Positions 25,729-34,368 of a stretch of DNA of 39,044 nt are shown piece after piece (within the stretch, counting starts at the first letter, position 1; every line of letters begins with the position of its first letter). The stretch is from assembly GCA_021777995.1 (NCBI GenBank), contig JAJYCW010000023.1, forward strand, positions 1 through 39,044. Direction: 5' to 3'. The position numbers and the translations under genes were made by a program. Source of the stretch: a bacterium (GTDB lineage: Bacteria; Armatimonadota; Chthonomonadetes; Chthonomonadales; Chthonomonadaceae). Under the pieces are notes generated by a model. It did not search any database, was not told the DNA's origin, and saw nothing but the letters and a program-made list of their open reading frames with translations.

Positions 25729-26232
25729 CTATTCTCGATTTACAACTGCTCGGCGGGACTCTCTATCAGCATCACGATCCGCAATCGACTGGCGCTTGTC
25801 ATAGAGTTTTTTACCTCGACCAAGTGCAATGTCTAGCTTTGCAAATCCTCGACGAAAATAGAGCGAAAGAGGAATAAGTGCCAGGCCCTTTTGCTCCATT
25901 CGGGCCTGTACAAGGAGGATTTCCTTATGGTGGAGCAGCAGTTTTCTGCGGCGGAGGGGCTCCTCATTATAACGATTTCCCTGCTCATAAGGTGAAATAT
26001 GCATATTGTAAATCCACACCTCGCCATGCTCTACCCGGCAGTAGGCGTCCTGTAGATTTACACGACCTGCTCGAAGTGATTTGACCTCGGTTCCTACGAG
26101 AACGATACCCGCTTCCATAGTTTCGAGTATCTCATATTCAAACCTGGCCCGCCGGTTGGTCGAGACGATCTGTTTGGCATTGGGATCTCTCGGTTCGTGT
26201 TTTTCAGGGTTAGTAGTAGTTTTCATTGTCAT
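25729..26232 (-). CDS. smpB: SsrA-binding protein SmpB
   Basis: A 167-residue SmpB, slightly longer than typical because of a Thr/Glu-rich N-terminal extension of about 20 residues. It shows the family motifs: NRRARFEYEILETMEAGIVL, GTEVKSLRAGRVNLQDAY, WIYNMHISPYEQG and the conserved RKLLLHHKEI, ending in the basic tail GRGKKLYDKRQSIADRD that enters the ribosomal A/decoding channel. SmpB binds tmRNA and is essential for trans-translation, which rescues stalled ribosomes and tags the unfinished proteins for degradation. Two ATGs (26232 and 26226) are possible starts. The gene is divergent from alaS; that fits, since alanyl-tRNA synthetase charges tmRNA. No tmRNA gene was found nearby. Confidence 0.94.
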   Translation of the reverse strand: MTMKTTTNPEKHEPRDPNAKQIVSTNRRARFEYEILETMEAGIVLVGTEVKSLRAGRVNLQDAYCRVEHGEVWIYNMHISPYEQGNRYNEEPLRRRKLLLHHKEILLVQARMEQKGLALIPLSLYFRRGFAKLDIALGRGKKLYDKRQSIADRDADRESRRAVVNRE

Positions 26233-26383
26233 TGCTTTACCGCCAATCGTTTACCAGGTTGCTAAGTACTATTTACGGCTTTGATAAACACCAAGTATAC
26301 CGCTACTGCATACACGAGCACAAATTGCCGCGGTACTCTGATACAATATAGGCTATGAAAACGATCAGGAGTTACCGTCTGGT

Positions 26384-29107
26384 ATGCTAGCACACGAGAT
26401 TCGCCAAAAGTATTTGCAGTTCTTTATAAGCCGTGGGCACGTGCAGCTGCCTGGGGCACCGCTAGTGCCGGTGGATGTTCTAGGTAATGAGGACAGGTCA
26501 ATACTGTTTTCTGGCTCGGGAATGGAGCAATTTAAGCCCTATTTTACCGGCTCTGCCACGCCACCTTCCCCCAGAGTGACAACGGTACAAAAATGTGTAC
26601 GGACTGTAGACATTGACGCCGTAGGCGATTTTTCTCACTGTACATTCTTTGAGATGCTAGGTAACTTTAGTTTTGGTGACTACTTTAAGGCGGATGTCAT
26701 ACCCTGGACATGGGAGTTTCTTACCAACGTTGTGGGGCTAGATGGTGATCGACTATGCGTCACGGTATACATCGATGACGATGAAGCTTACGAGGTGTGG
26801 AAGGACGTTGTGGGGCTACCCAGCGATAGGATTCACCGGCAAGGAGAAGACAAAAACTTCTGGCCAGCAAGTGTCATTAGCCAGGGGCCGGACGGACCTT
26901 GCGGACCCTGCTCTGAGATCTTCTATCGCATTGGTGAACCAGGCGAGATGACCACCACGCCAGGTCTTTCGCCTGCCGAACGATATGCGGTTGACGATGC
27001 AGCTGGGCGCTGGCTCGAGATCTGGAACAACGTATTTACGCAGTTCTCACGCAGCGTTAATGAACACGGAGATCCGCAACTCACTCCGTTGCCGCGCAGA
27101 AACAACGACACCGGTGCCGGATTAGACAGAATTGCCTTTGTATCCCAGGGCAAACGAAGTGTTTTCGAGACTGATTTATTCGGACCTACTCTCGAAAGGA
27201 TCTCAAGTCTTACCCGGCGACCTTATACCGCATCAATGAGCCCGGAGGACTTTGCGTACCGGGTTATCGCGGAACATACCCGGTCGATGGTATTTTGTAT
27301 TGCGGATGGTATTCTGCCATCCAACGAGGGGCGTGGATACGTTCTGCGGTATATAATGAGGCGCGCCATTCGTTATGGCAAAAAGGTGTTAGGCTTTGAG
27401 AATCCATTCCTTACCGAAATAGTCCCGAGCATCATTGAACAGATGGGTTCATTTTACACTGAACTGGTTGACCGTGAGGCTCTCATCATGCAGACCATTC
27501 GTGCAGAGGAGGAGCAATTTGGTCGAACTTTGGACCGTGGTTTAAGGATACTCGATACCGTATTGAGTTCCGATTCTGTGCAGCAATCCAAAATACTTGG
27601 CGGGCAGGTTGCTTTTGACCTGTACAGCACCTATGGCTTCCCTATAAAACTTACACAGGACGTTGCGGCTGAGCGTGCCATTGATGTTGACCTTGCCGGC
27701 TTTGAGCAGGCGATGAATGCCCAGAGACATCAGTCTCAGCAGCATAGCAGTATTGACAAAGAGGTTTTCTCCGCGTCGGTTATGCAGGCAGCGCCGGGAA
27801 GCGAGCTTGAGCCTACAAAGTTTGTTGGCTACGAAGAGAGCTACACCAGCACTGTTGTTTCTGCTATCTACGGCGACGGAGGCCGTATTACATCGGGGCG
27901 CCCCGGGGATCAGGTGCTTGTGGCCTTTCCCATTACACCATTTTACGCCGAGAGTGGTGGGCAAGTGGGTGATACCGGCTGGCTGACAGCAGATGGTGAT
28001 GGTGTTTCGTGCGCGCTTCGGGCGGAGGTACTGGATACCCGCAGAACCGCAACGGGTGTGTTTCTTCATACCGTTCGTGTACTAGAGGGAGAGCTTTACG
28101 AGGGGCAGCGAGTTTTAGCGCAAATTGATGGCGTACGGCGGCGGGCAATTACACGAAACCATACGGCTACACACCTACTGCAGGCAGCGTTAAGGCGCGT
28201 GCTAGGCGACCACGTACACCAGAAGGGTTCGCGCGTTGGGCCAGATCGCCTTCGATTCGACTTTACACATAATCAGGCAATCACCTCCGAGCAGCGAGCA
28301 GAGATTGAACGGCTGGTCAACGAATGGGTGTTAGAGGACGAGGACGTCTCCATTTACACGGATGTACCCATTAGCGAGGCCAAAAAGAGGGGGGCCATGG
28401 CCCTGTTCGGAGAGAAATATGGTAGCACCGTAAGGATGGTAGAGGTACCAGGCATTAGCCTTGAACTGTGCGGTGGTGTTCATATTCACCATACGTCGTC
28501 AATTGGCCTTTTCAAAATCATGTCTGAAACTGGTAGTAGCTCTGGTGTGAGGCGTATTGAGGCTGTCACTGGTGAAGCAGCCTATCAACGGGTTGTTGAG
28601 GCAGAGAGTAGTATTGCCCGTACAGCGGCACTGCTTAAGATAAGTGGTGACCTGTTTCCTGCAGTCGAGCGGTTGGTACAGCAACGACGAGATCTTGAGA
28701 AGCAGGTAAAGGAGCTGCAGGCGAGCACTACAGGCATTGAGAGCCTGCCAGCGCCAGTGTATGTTGACGATATACCCGTCCTTACAGCGGTGCTGAAAAT
28801 TGCAGAGTCCGGTCAACTTGCTGATCGCACCGATGCCGCCGCTCAACAGCTTAAGTCTGGGGTGGTGGTTTTAGGTGCCGAGCTAGATGGCAAGGTTATT
28901 TTTGCAGCACGGGTCACCACGGACCTGATCGGCCGAGGACTGAATGCTGGACGGCTGGTGAAGGAAGCAGCACGTATTGCAGGCGGCGGCGGTGGTGGGC
29001 GTGCCGATTTTGCAACTGCAGGTGGGCGTGATGCGAGTCGCCTGCAGGAAGCACTGTCCAGCATTCCGGACAGAGTTGCAGCGGAACTAAACGAGGTATC
29101 ACGTTAG
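26384..29107 (+). CDS. alaS: Alanyl-tRNA synthetase
   Basis: A 907-residue AlaRS, normal length. The N-terminal class II catalytic domain opens with EIRQKYLQFFISRGH and contains SGMEQFKPYF, CVRTVDIDAVG and FFEMLGNFSFGDYFK. Motif 3 lies near residue 245 (DTGAGLDRIAF). The editing domain, which removes mischarged Ser and Gly, has the zinc ligands HTATH (about 593-597) and CGGVH (about 695-699). The DHHA1 C-terminal domain ends with GGGGGGRADFATAGG. It charges tRNA-Ala and tmRNA with alanine. The ATG at 26384 is the family's start; AGGAG lies 12 bases upstream, a long spacing. A TACAAT box at 26342-26347 may be the -10 element but has no good -35. A strong stem-loop follows the stop. Confidence 0.96.
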   Translation: MLAHEIRQKYLQFFISRGHVQLPGAPLVPVDVLGNEDRSILFSGSGMEQFKPYFTGSATPPSPRVTTVQKCVRTVDIDAVGDFSHCTFFEMLGNFSFGDYFKADVIPWTWEFLTNVVGLDGDRLCVTVYIDDDEAYEVWKDVVGLPSDRIHRQGEDKNFWPASVISQGPDGPCGPCSEIFYRIGEPGEMTTTPGLSPAERYAVDDAAGRWLEIWNNVFTQFSRSVNEHGDPQLTPLPRRNNDTGAGLDRIAFVSQGKRSVFETDLFGPTLERISSLTRRPYTASMSPEDFAYRVIAEHTRSMVFCIADGILPSNEGRGYVLRYIMRRAIRYGKKVLGFENPFLTEIVPSIIEQMGSFYTELVDREALIMQTIRAEEEQFGRTLDRGLRILDTVLSSDSVQQSKILGGQVAFDLYSTYGFPIKLTQDVAAERAIDVDLAGFEQAMNAQRHQSQQHSSIDKEVFSASVMQAAPGSELEPTKFVGYEESYTSTVVSAIYGDGGRITSGRPGDQVLVAFPITPFYAESGGQVGDTGWLTADGDGVSCALRAEVLDTRRTATGVFLHTVRVLEGELYEGQRVLAQIDGVRRRAITRNHTATHLLQAALRRVLGDHVHQKGSRVGPDRLRFDFTHNQAITSEQRAEIERLVNEWVLEDEDVSIYTDVPISEAKKRGAMALFGEKYGSTVRMVEVPGISLELCGGVHIHHTSSIGLFKIMSETGSSSGVRRIEAVTGEAAYQRVVEAESSIARTAALLKISGDLFPAVERLVQQRRDLEKQVKELQASTTGIESLPAPVYVDDIPVLTAVLKIAESGQLADRTDAAAQQLKSGVVVLGAELDGKVIFAARVTTDLIGRGLNAGRLVKEAARIAGGGGGGRADFATAGGRDASRLQEALSSIPDRVAAELNEVSR

Positions 29108-29126
29108 GTTTTTTCAATTACAGTCA

Positions 29127-29162
29127 AACTGGGCCAGAGTGATAGTTCACTCTGGCCCAGTT
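29127..29162. terminator. Bidirectional stem-loop between alaS and the isomerase gene
   Basis: A perfect 16-bp inverted repeat: AACTGGGCCAGAGTGA, loop TAGT, then its complement. It begins 20 bases after the alaS stop and ends 28 bases before the stop of the convergent gene, and starts with AA / ends with TT, so it can act on both strands. A T-rich run (TTTTTT near 29108-29114) precedes it, which favours termination of the leftward transcript. Confidence 0.8.
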
Positions 29163-29189
29163 ACTCAACATCTTCGACCTAACGTGCGG

Positions 29190-29942
29190 CTATTTGCCCA
29201 TTGCCTTTAGTGCCTGCAGGCATTTGCTTGCACATTCTAGCGGAGGATACGCGTAACTCTCCTGCTCCACGATGTAGTACCGTGTTCCACCTACAGTCTC
29301 GCAGAGGTTAAAAATGGCCGGCCAATCTACATCGCCCTCACCTATAAGGGCTTTGTCATTCGTTGCAGAGTATTCCTTTAAGTGTACCGTGAGGGCACGA
29401 TGAGGATATCGCTGCAAGAACGGAGCAGCGTCTGCTTTTCCATGCAGAGCATTCCCAACATCAAACTGCATTATGACATCTTCAGTCGTGTTCCCGAAGA
29501 AGATATCCCACGGCAGTTCTCCATCCAGCGGTTGAAACTCCATGGAGTGGTTATGATAGCCTGTTTTTAACCCCAATGGTTTGAGGCGCTCAGCGATTTC
29601 ATTCATGTCGCGTGCAGTACGGAGCCACGCGTCCTTGGACGCCGTCCTCTCGTGAGAAAGTCCAGGAACTATGAGGAATTCGTTGCCTAAAACCTGATGA
29701 AACTCTGCTGTTTCGGCTAGTTTGTCGCCAAGTAGGCTATCTATCATGATGTGAGAGCCACAGCACTTAAGCCCGAGGTCATCGAGCATCTTGCGTAGTT
29801 CGGCCGCGCTAAAGTTGTAATAGCCAGCAAATTCTACTGCCTCATAGCCCATGGCAGCGACAGCTTTGAGTACACTTGGTAAGTCTTTAGCACAATCCTC
29901 TCTTACAGAATATAGTTGCAATCCAATAGGTATTCGCGCCAT
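29190..29942 (-). CDS. Sugar phosphate isomerase/epimerase family protein
   Basis: A 250-residue TIM-barrel protein of the xylose isomerase-like / AP-endonuclease 2 family. It opens with PIGLQLYSVREDCAKDLPSVL and shows EAVEFAGYYN (first metal-ligand strand), YHNHSMEF, MQFDVGNAL, VHLKEY and a late Glu (VEQESY), the usual set of Glu/His/Asp divalent-metal ligands. Family members interconvert inosose, hydroxypyruvate, ketohexoses or related compounds; the specific substrate cannot be told. Start ATG 29942 has AGGAG seven bases upstream. It begins 21 bases after the CCA-adding enzyme stop, so the two are probably co-transcribed, though they have no obvious shared pathway. Cytosolic. Confidence 0.88.
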   Translation of the reverse strand: MARIPIGLQLYSVREDCAKDLPSVLKAVAAMGYEAVEFAGYYNFSAAELRKMLDDLGLKCCGSHIMIDSLLGDKLAETAEFHQVLGNEFLIVPGLSHERTASKDAWLRTARDMNEIAERLKPLGLKTGYHNHSMEFQPLDGELPWDIFFGNTTEDVIMQFDVGNALHGKADAAPFLQRYPHRALTVHLKEYSATNDKALIGEGDVDWPAIFNLCETVGGTRYYIVEQESYAYPPLECASKCLQALKAMGK

Positions 29943-29963
29943 TTCTCTGCTCCTTTGCCCTGT

Positions 29964-31391
29964 TCAATTGTCAGTGTATTCCTCAAACCACACTTTCAAT
30001 AAGTTTGTTGCACTTTCCTTGTCGTGTTTGTCAAGTTCGCCTTCAATCACCCTATCTGTAAGGAAGTTCTTGGCCTTCGCAACTGTTGGCCCGCGGTCAA
30101 TCCTCAAGATGTTCATAATCTCGTTCCCATCCAGTGGGCTGTTCAGTGCCTCCACATCCATTGCGGCCTTCTGATCAGCAATGCGCTGCCGCAATGAGTT
30201 GAGTCGGTCGCGATTAACTTGCGGTAGGTTCATGCTACCCTGATCGCACTGTACCACAGTCATAAGTTGATCGCGCAGGTTTGCCTGTTCTCTCATAAAG
30301 CGCCGTACTGCCGCATCGCTCCACTCCGTGGTGTACTGCCCAGGCTTCATATGCAGGGCAACGAGTGTCACAGTATCGCTTATTACGTCATTGGAGAAGT
30401 GAAGCCTTCTCATAAGCCTTCGAACCGTGGTCGCTCCTAGTTCGGCGTGACCATAAAAGTGAATGCCCTGTTCGTCCTCGGTCCTTACGGTTGGCTTGGC
30501 TATATCGTGCCATAACGTGGCCAGACGGGCCGGAAGCGGGGCATCGTTGGGCAACAGTTCCACCGCAGCCAGTGAGTGGTTCCAGACATCATGGATGTGC
30601 CACCCACCTTGGATACAGCCCAGCATCGGCTCCATTTCCCACATGAACTGGTGAAGTAGACCCGTTTGAAGCAACAGGCGAATTCCCTTAGCGAAGGCAT
30701 GGCCCGGTAGCATGGCAATTTTGACGAACTCGTCGCGAATCCGCTCATTCGCTATTGCAGCGGATCTCAGCCTTTCGGCCCACCGCTGAATTGCACCAAA
30801 TGTCGAACCTTCAATGGTGAAATCTAACTTGGCCGCAAACCGAACTGCGCGCAACATCCTTAAAGGATCATCAAAGAAGGTAACCTGCGGATCAAGTGGC
30901 GTACGCAGTACTTTATCCGCGAGATCCTGAAGCGCCTTCCCCGTAATATCCAGTAGACCATCTAAATGCACATTTTGAACCAGCGTATTTATCGTGAAAT
31001 CACGACGATAGACATCATCCCTCAAAGTACCAACGGTTACGTCTGGCTTTCGGGAATTTTCGACGTATGACTCGCGACGCGCGGTCACCAACTCTACCTG
31101 ATGAAGTCTACCTAATGAATCAGAAATGTGCACCATTGCCGTACCGAATCTGGGATAAGTTACGGGGTAGTGCGTGGAAATACCAGATCTATGCAACAAA
31201 TACGCAAACTCTAGTGCGTCCTGTTCTAGTACTAAATCCAGGTCATCTGCAGGGACCAAGTTGAGTTCGCGGTCACGAAGGTATCCTCCAACAACATAGA
31301 CCTTACCGAAATAGGCAGGTATGTTTGCAGCCTCGCGGATCTTCGTAATGACTTCTTCAAGCGAACGCACAGCAGCGGACCGTAATTCCAT
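29964..31391 (-). CDS. cca: CCA-adding tRNA nucleotidyltransferase with HD domain
   Basis: A 475-residue class II nucleotidyltransferase. The head domain has VYVVGGYLRDRELNLVPADDLDLVLE, which includes the GG-x-xRD turn and the DxD metal-binding pair (DLDL), followed by RRDFTINTLVQN and DPLRMLRAVRFA. The central to C-terminal part has an HD phosphohydrolase domain (LWHDIAKP, GHAELGA). The protein ends with an unusual region GNEIMNILRIDRGPTVAKAKNFLTDRVIEG that is characteristic of bacterial CCA enzymes. It adds or repairs the CCA end of tRNAs; A-adding, C-adding or poly(A) polymerase specialisation cannot be excluded. Start ATG 31391, ribosome binding site weak. It leads a two-gene run with the isomerase. 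Confidence 0.87.
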   Translation of the reverse strand: MELRSAAVRSLEEVITKIREAANIPAYFGKVYVVGGYLRDRELNLVPADDLDLVLEQDALEFAYLLHRSGISTHYPVTYPRFGTAMVHISDSLGRLHQVELVTARRESYVENSRKPDVTVGTLRDDVYRRDFTINTLVQNVHLDGLLDITGKALQDLADKVLRTPLDPQVTFFDDPLRMLRAVRFAAKLDFTIEGSTFGAIQRWAERLRSAAIANERIRDEFVKIAMLPGHAFAKGIRLLLQTGLLHQFMWEMEPMLGCIQGGWHIHDVWNHSLAAVELLPNDAPLPARLATLWHDIAKPTVRTEDEQGIHFYGHAELGATTVRRLMRRLHFSNDVISDTVTLVALHMKPGQYTTEWSDAAVRRFMREQANLRDQLMTVVQCDQGSMNLPQVNRDRLNSLRQRIADQKAAMDVEALNSPLDGNEIMNILRIDRGPTVAKAKNFLTDRVIEGELDKHDKESATNLLKVWFEEYTDN

Positions 31392-31451
31392 ATACCAGAG
31401 TATACGCTACGGTACCGCTGCCATGCAAGAAACCGAGGATAGAATGGGAAT

Positions 31452-32066
31452 CTAGGCCTCTTTACGGCTTAGCTTCGATGGTGCGGGAATGGGCGGTACA
31501 GCGTCTTTGCCACCGGTAGAGACAGGACCTGCTGTTTGAGCTGCAACGCTCGCAATGCTGCGGTAAGTACCGAGACACATATCAGCAATGGGAAGAAATA
31601 CGTTGAGGTTCTCGTTCATGTACTTGTGGTGAATACGATGGTGTTCCTTGGAAAACTTGAACGCTCTCGTTCGCTCGAACCATCTATTAGAGGGCACGTG
31701 CATGAAGTAGTGAAAATACTCATAAACAGCGTAGTATGCAACTACAGCGCCAACTCCGCCCCACACACTTTGCCAGCCGGTCGCCCACTGCAGTAGCATG
31801 AATATAGGCAGGTGAAAGCCTACAAACAGGGGAAGGGCAAACCAATCCATCGCAATGTGGTCTTTTTCATATTCTGACTGCCACTCGTACGACTCAATTT
31901 CATACTTGTAGCGCTGATGATGAACCAGGTGATGGGCTTTGTAGGTAGCTTTAATAATGCGCGGGGAGTGAAACAGAAATTTGTGAAATGCCCACTCGAA
32001 GAAGTTGGCGTAAAGAAAGTAGAACACAAATGCCAGGAACTCCTGGCCAACCGGATTCAACGACAT
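31452..32066 (-). CDS. Fatty acid hydroxylase / sterol desaturase superfamily protein
   Basis: A 204-residue integral membrane protein with hydrophobic segments near residues 5-22 and 75-110. It carries the histidine clusters of the di-iron fatty acid hydroxylase superfamily in the right order: HKFLFH, HHLVHH, HYFMH and EHHRIHH. These bind two irons and insert oxygen into a lipid C-H bond. The segment RTRAFKFSKEHHRIHHKYMNENLNVFLP is typical of bacterial members. Possible products are 2-hydroxy fatty acids, hydroxylated sphingolipids or carotenoid derivatives; none can be chosen. The C-terminus is a Pro/Ser/Lys-rich tail. Start ATG 32066; only a distant GAAGGGAA upstream. Monocistronic, with 425 bases of intergenic sequence before it. 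Confidence 0.85.
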   Translation of the reverse strand: MSLNPVGQEFLAFVFYFLYANFFEWAFHKFLFHSPRIIKATYKAHHLVHHQRYKYEIESYEWQSEYEKDHIAMDWFALPLFVGFHLPIFMLLQWATGWQSVWGGVGAVVAYYAVYEYFHYFMHVPSNRWFERTRAFKFSKEHHRIHHKYMNENLNVFLPIADMCLGTYRSIASVAAQTAGPVSTGGKDAVPPIPAPSKLSRKEA

Positions 32067-32491
32067 GCGAAACGATTTCCCTTCTCAGGTTCATCAGCTA
32101 GAGCGGGGGTAAGCGCTGATTGAACCGTCACCACAATGAGATTTGAGGTGGTCTGATGAGATATGTATTAGCTGGACGGCTGCATCAACAGCAATCCTGG
32201 TTTAGAATTGTCCTGATCGTGGCCCCACGTAACGGGGTCGGTGGGAAAAGATCAATCGGCATAACCCTTGTATGATTGATGTAGCAATTGTACCTTTTAT
32301 GTTGGTTGCTGTCAATACTCACATAGGTTACGGGTACCCTGCCAATGGCGGATTTATGAGAAACCTGTCTACAGCCACTTCACCGTACGTTTACCAGGAT
32401 TGATAGTGCGCCGCATATGCTGCTATTAAACGCCATTTTTGCGCGTCCAACAGACTATTCTCTCGCGTTGTTGCCGATCATGAAGCCATCC
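32067..32491. other. Intergenic stretch, no gene recognised
   Basis: These 425 bases lie between the fatty acid hydroxylase start and the sucD stop, and must hold the hydroxylase promoter and the sucD transcript end. No coding frame or known RNA fold was recognised. Small features are a possible hairpin with CCCC/GGGG arms at 32223-32238 and an ATTAAACGC nonamer at 32425-32433 that resembles half of the LacI-type site but lacks its other half. Confidence 0.35.
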
Positions 32492-33373
32492 TCAGAGCGA
32501 CAGCGCCTGCTTTACCAGCCCAGGTATGTCGTGCATGGTATCTGCAACTGGAACACCAGCAGCCTGTAGTGCCGCGACTTTTGCCTGCGGCGTACCGCTA
32601 TTGCCACTGATAATTGCACCAGCGTGCCCCATCCTCTTGCCAGCAGGAGCCGTGCGACCGCCAATAAAACCGATGACCGGTTTAGTCATATGGGCTTTAA
32701 TGTAAGCAGCGCCATCTTCCTCATCGCTACCCCCAATTTCGCCCACCATAACTATGGAGTGCGTGTTTGGGTCAGCTTCAAATAGGGGAAGAACATCGAC
32801 AAACTTCGTACCGATCATTGGGTCGCCGCCAATTCCTACCGCAGTAGTCTGGCCCAACCCCGCTCGTGTGAGTTCGTCGGCAATTTCATAGGTGAGGGTT
32901 CCACTGCGCGATACCAGTCCCACGTTGCCGGGCATAAAAGAGGAAGGTGGAATAATTCCGATCTTGCTTTGGCCGGGTGTAATGAGCCCTGGGCAGTTGG
33001 GCCCAATCAACCTGGTTACGTTGCCCAGCGACTTGAGGATAGCATTAACGCGAATCATATCACTGGTCGGAATATTTTCGCTGATACACACCACCAGGGC
33101 GATTCCTGCGTGTGCGGCCTCAATAATACAGTCTGCCGCATTGAGATTGTAGGGAACAAAAATAACGGAAGCGTTTGCGTTCGTCTCCCGTACGGCATCC
33201 TCAACAGAGTTAAATACCGGTACGCCCTGTGCTAACTGTCCGCCTTTGCCGGGAGTTACACCGCCTACCACCTTTGTGCCATATTCAAGCATCTGTCCGG
33301 TATGAAAAGCACCATCGCGACCGGTAATGCCCTGAACGAGCACCCGCGTGCTGCCATCAATCAATATACTCAT
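32492..33373 (-). CDS. sucD: Succinate-CoA ligase (ADP/GDP-forming), alpha subunit
   Basis: A 293-residue SucD of normal length. It has [26 protein letters not shown] (CoA-binding Rossmann region), [17 protein letters not shown], the SRSGTLTYE motif and GHAGAI near residue 246-251 with the active-site His that is phosphorylated during catalysis. With the beta subunit SucC it converts succinyl-CoA, ADP or GDP and phosphate to succinate, CoA and ATP or GTP in the TCA cycle. sucC is not beside it; instead an unrecognised gene ends two bases upstream. Start ATG 33373 has GAGGA upstream, within the preceding gene. It is the last gene of a four-gene run that begins with a ROK kinase. Confidence 0.95.
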   Translation of the reverse strand: MSILIDGSTRVLVQGITGRDGAFHTGQMLEYGTKVVGGVTPGKGGQLAQGVPVFNSVEDAVRETNANASVIFVPYNLNAADCIIEAAHAGIALVVCISENIPTSDMIRVNAILKSLGNVTRLIGPNCPGLITPGQSKIGIIPPSSFMPGNVGLVSRSGTLTYEIADELTRAGLGQTTAVGIGGDPMIGTKFVDVLPLFEADPNTHSIVMVGEIGGSDEEDGAAYIKAHMTKPVIGFIGGRTAPAGKRMGHAGAIISGNSGTPQAKVAALQAAGVPVADTMHDIPGLVKQALSL

Positions 33374-33375
33374 CT

Positions 33376-33897
33376 TTATTCCTCTTCTGTTAGGGTGACC
33401 AGGGGAGCCATGGCGTCGTCATAGAACCCTTCGCCCTCTACGTAAATGATACCGTTGGCCAGTGTTGCCAGACTGGAGACAATGGATCCTATTGCATCCC
33501 AGGCTAAATGATCCTGATCATCTAGCAAGGCGGGCAGAAATTGTACGCTGATGACAATTCGAGACGCATTGAGGGTTTCCACCACAATCTTCTGCATCTC
33601 ACCTTTCGGCTGGCGTCCTACCCGCTGGAGTGCTCGATCAATTAAGGCTTCGGCATCCTCGTCGTTATCGCGCCGCTCACACACCACCAGACAGACATCG
33701 TGAACAGTTGGGCGCATCCACCGTACGAACATGGCGTCCCACGAGGTACTGTCGATGTCGGCGATATCATTGTCATTGGATACACCGAAGCTGAACGAAA
33801 TAGGAGCCTCCTGTACCCAGTATTCCTGCTGAATGGTGCGAAGTGACGGCGGGTAATCGTCCAGTGCAAAGATTTGCAGGGGATCGGGCTCTGTCAT
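33376..33897 (-). CDS. Conserved-looking protein of unknown function
   Basis: A 173-residue acidic, cytosolic protein with no recognised family. It starts [20 protein letters not shown], has several acidic runs ([31 protein letters not shown]), a short basic/hydrophobic middle ([13 protein letters not shown]-type strand near 113-122) and ends in TLTEEE. The alternation of strands and helices suggests a compact alpha/beta fold. The start overlaps the SRPBCC stop as ATGA, and its stop is two bases before the sucD start, so it is tightly coupled to both. That placement, where sucC would usually be, suggests a co-expressed accessory protein, but it bears no resemblance to SucC. Function unknown. 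Confidence 0.65.
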   Translation of the reverse strand: MTEPDPLQIFALDDYPPSLRTIQQEYWVQEAPISFSFGVSNDNDIADIDSTSWDAMFVRWMRPTVHDVCLVVCERRDNDEDAEALIDRALQRVGRQPKGEMQKIVVETLNASRIVISVQFLPALLDDQDHLAWDAIGSIVSSLATLANGIIYVEGEGFYDDAMAPLVTLTEEE

Positions 33898-34352
33898 GTC
33901 GCGAGGTCTTCTGCTCTTCGTTTTATGGCGTTAAGTGTGGTTTGAAGGTTCTCTGTCATTAGCTTCTTGACAAGGCCTTTTACCATGGGACCGACCATTG
34001 GGACGTTGAGGTCATAGTCAACCGTGCTATCAAACCTGGAGCGATTTGCGTCGATTGCAGTAAACTGCCAAAATCCCTCCATTCGATCCATGTCGCCCTG
34101 AAGCATCCTGAAATCATCGCGCAAGGCCGAGGTGTTCCACCGATCCTCCTGCGTCCAACGAATTTTCATTTTGAACGCTTGAATGATTCCTACCCACTCA
34201 GTGATAGTGCGCGAACCATTATCCAGGGTTTCCAGAACAGTAAGCGACTGCAGGTCGCTCATAAATTCAGGAAATTCTTCTACGTTTCTCGCAACGCGAA
34301 AAACCAGATCTGCAGGAGCTTCAATCTCCACACTCTGCTCAATTACCGGCAT
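33894..34352 (-). CDS. SRPBCC/START-like ligand-binding protein (Coq10-like)
   Basis: A 152-residue helix-grip protein of the SRPBCC/polyketide-cyclase superfamily. The N-terminus VIEQSVEIEAPADLVFRVARNVEEFPEFM is typical of COG2867-type proteins (RatA/Coq10 group). The middle has WTQEDRWN and a Gly-Phe-Trp segment (EGFWQFTAID), and the C-terminal helix VKGLVKKLMTENLQTTLNAIKRRAE closes the cavity. Such proteins bind hydrophobic ligands such as quinones or lipids. Start ATG 34352 lies 16 bases after the ROK kinase stop and the stop overlaps the next gene by ATGA, so it is an internal gene of the sucD operon. Ligand unknown. Confidence 0.82.
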   Translation of the reverse strand: MPVIEQSVEIEAPADLVFRVARNVEEFPEFMSDLQSLTVLETLDNGSRTITEWVGIIQAFKMKIRWTQEDRWNTSALRDDFRMLQGDMDRMEGFWQFTAIDANRSRFDSTVDYDLNVPMVGPMVKGLVKKLMTENLQTTLNAIKRRAEDLAT

Positions 34353-34368
34353 AAAGGATAACCCCTAC

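Noticed and set aside
26233-26383. tmRNA gene next to smpB
   Set aside because: The gap is only 151 bases, too short for tmRNA (about 350 bases), and neither the tRNA-like ends nor a tag reading frame is present.
32425-32433. ATTAAACGC as another LacI site
   Set aside because: Only a nine-base half-site with no palindromic partner; a chance match of this length is quite likely in 39 kb.
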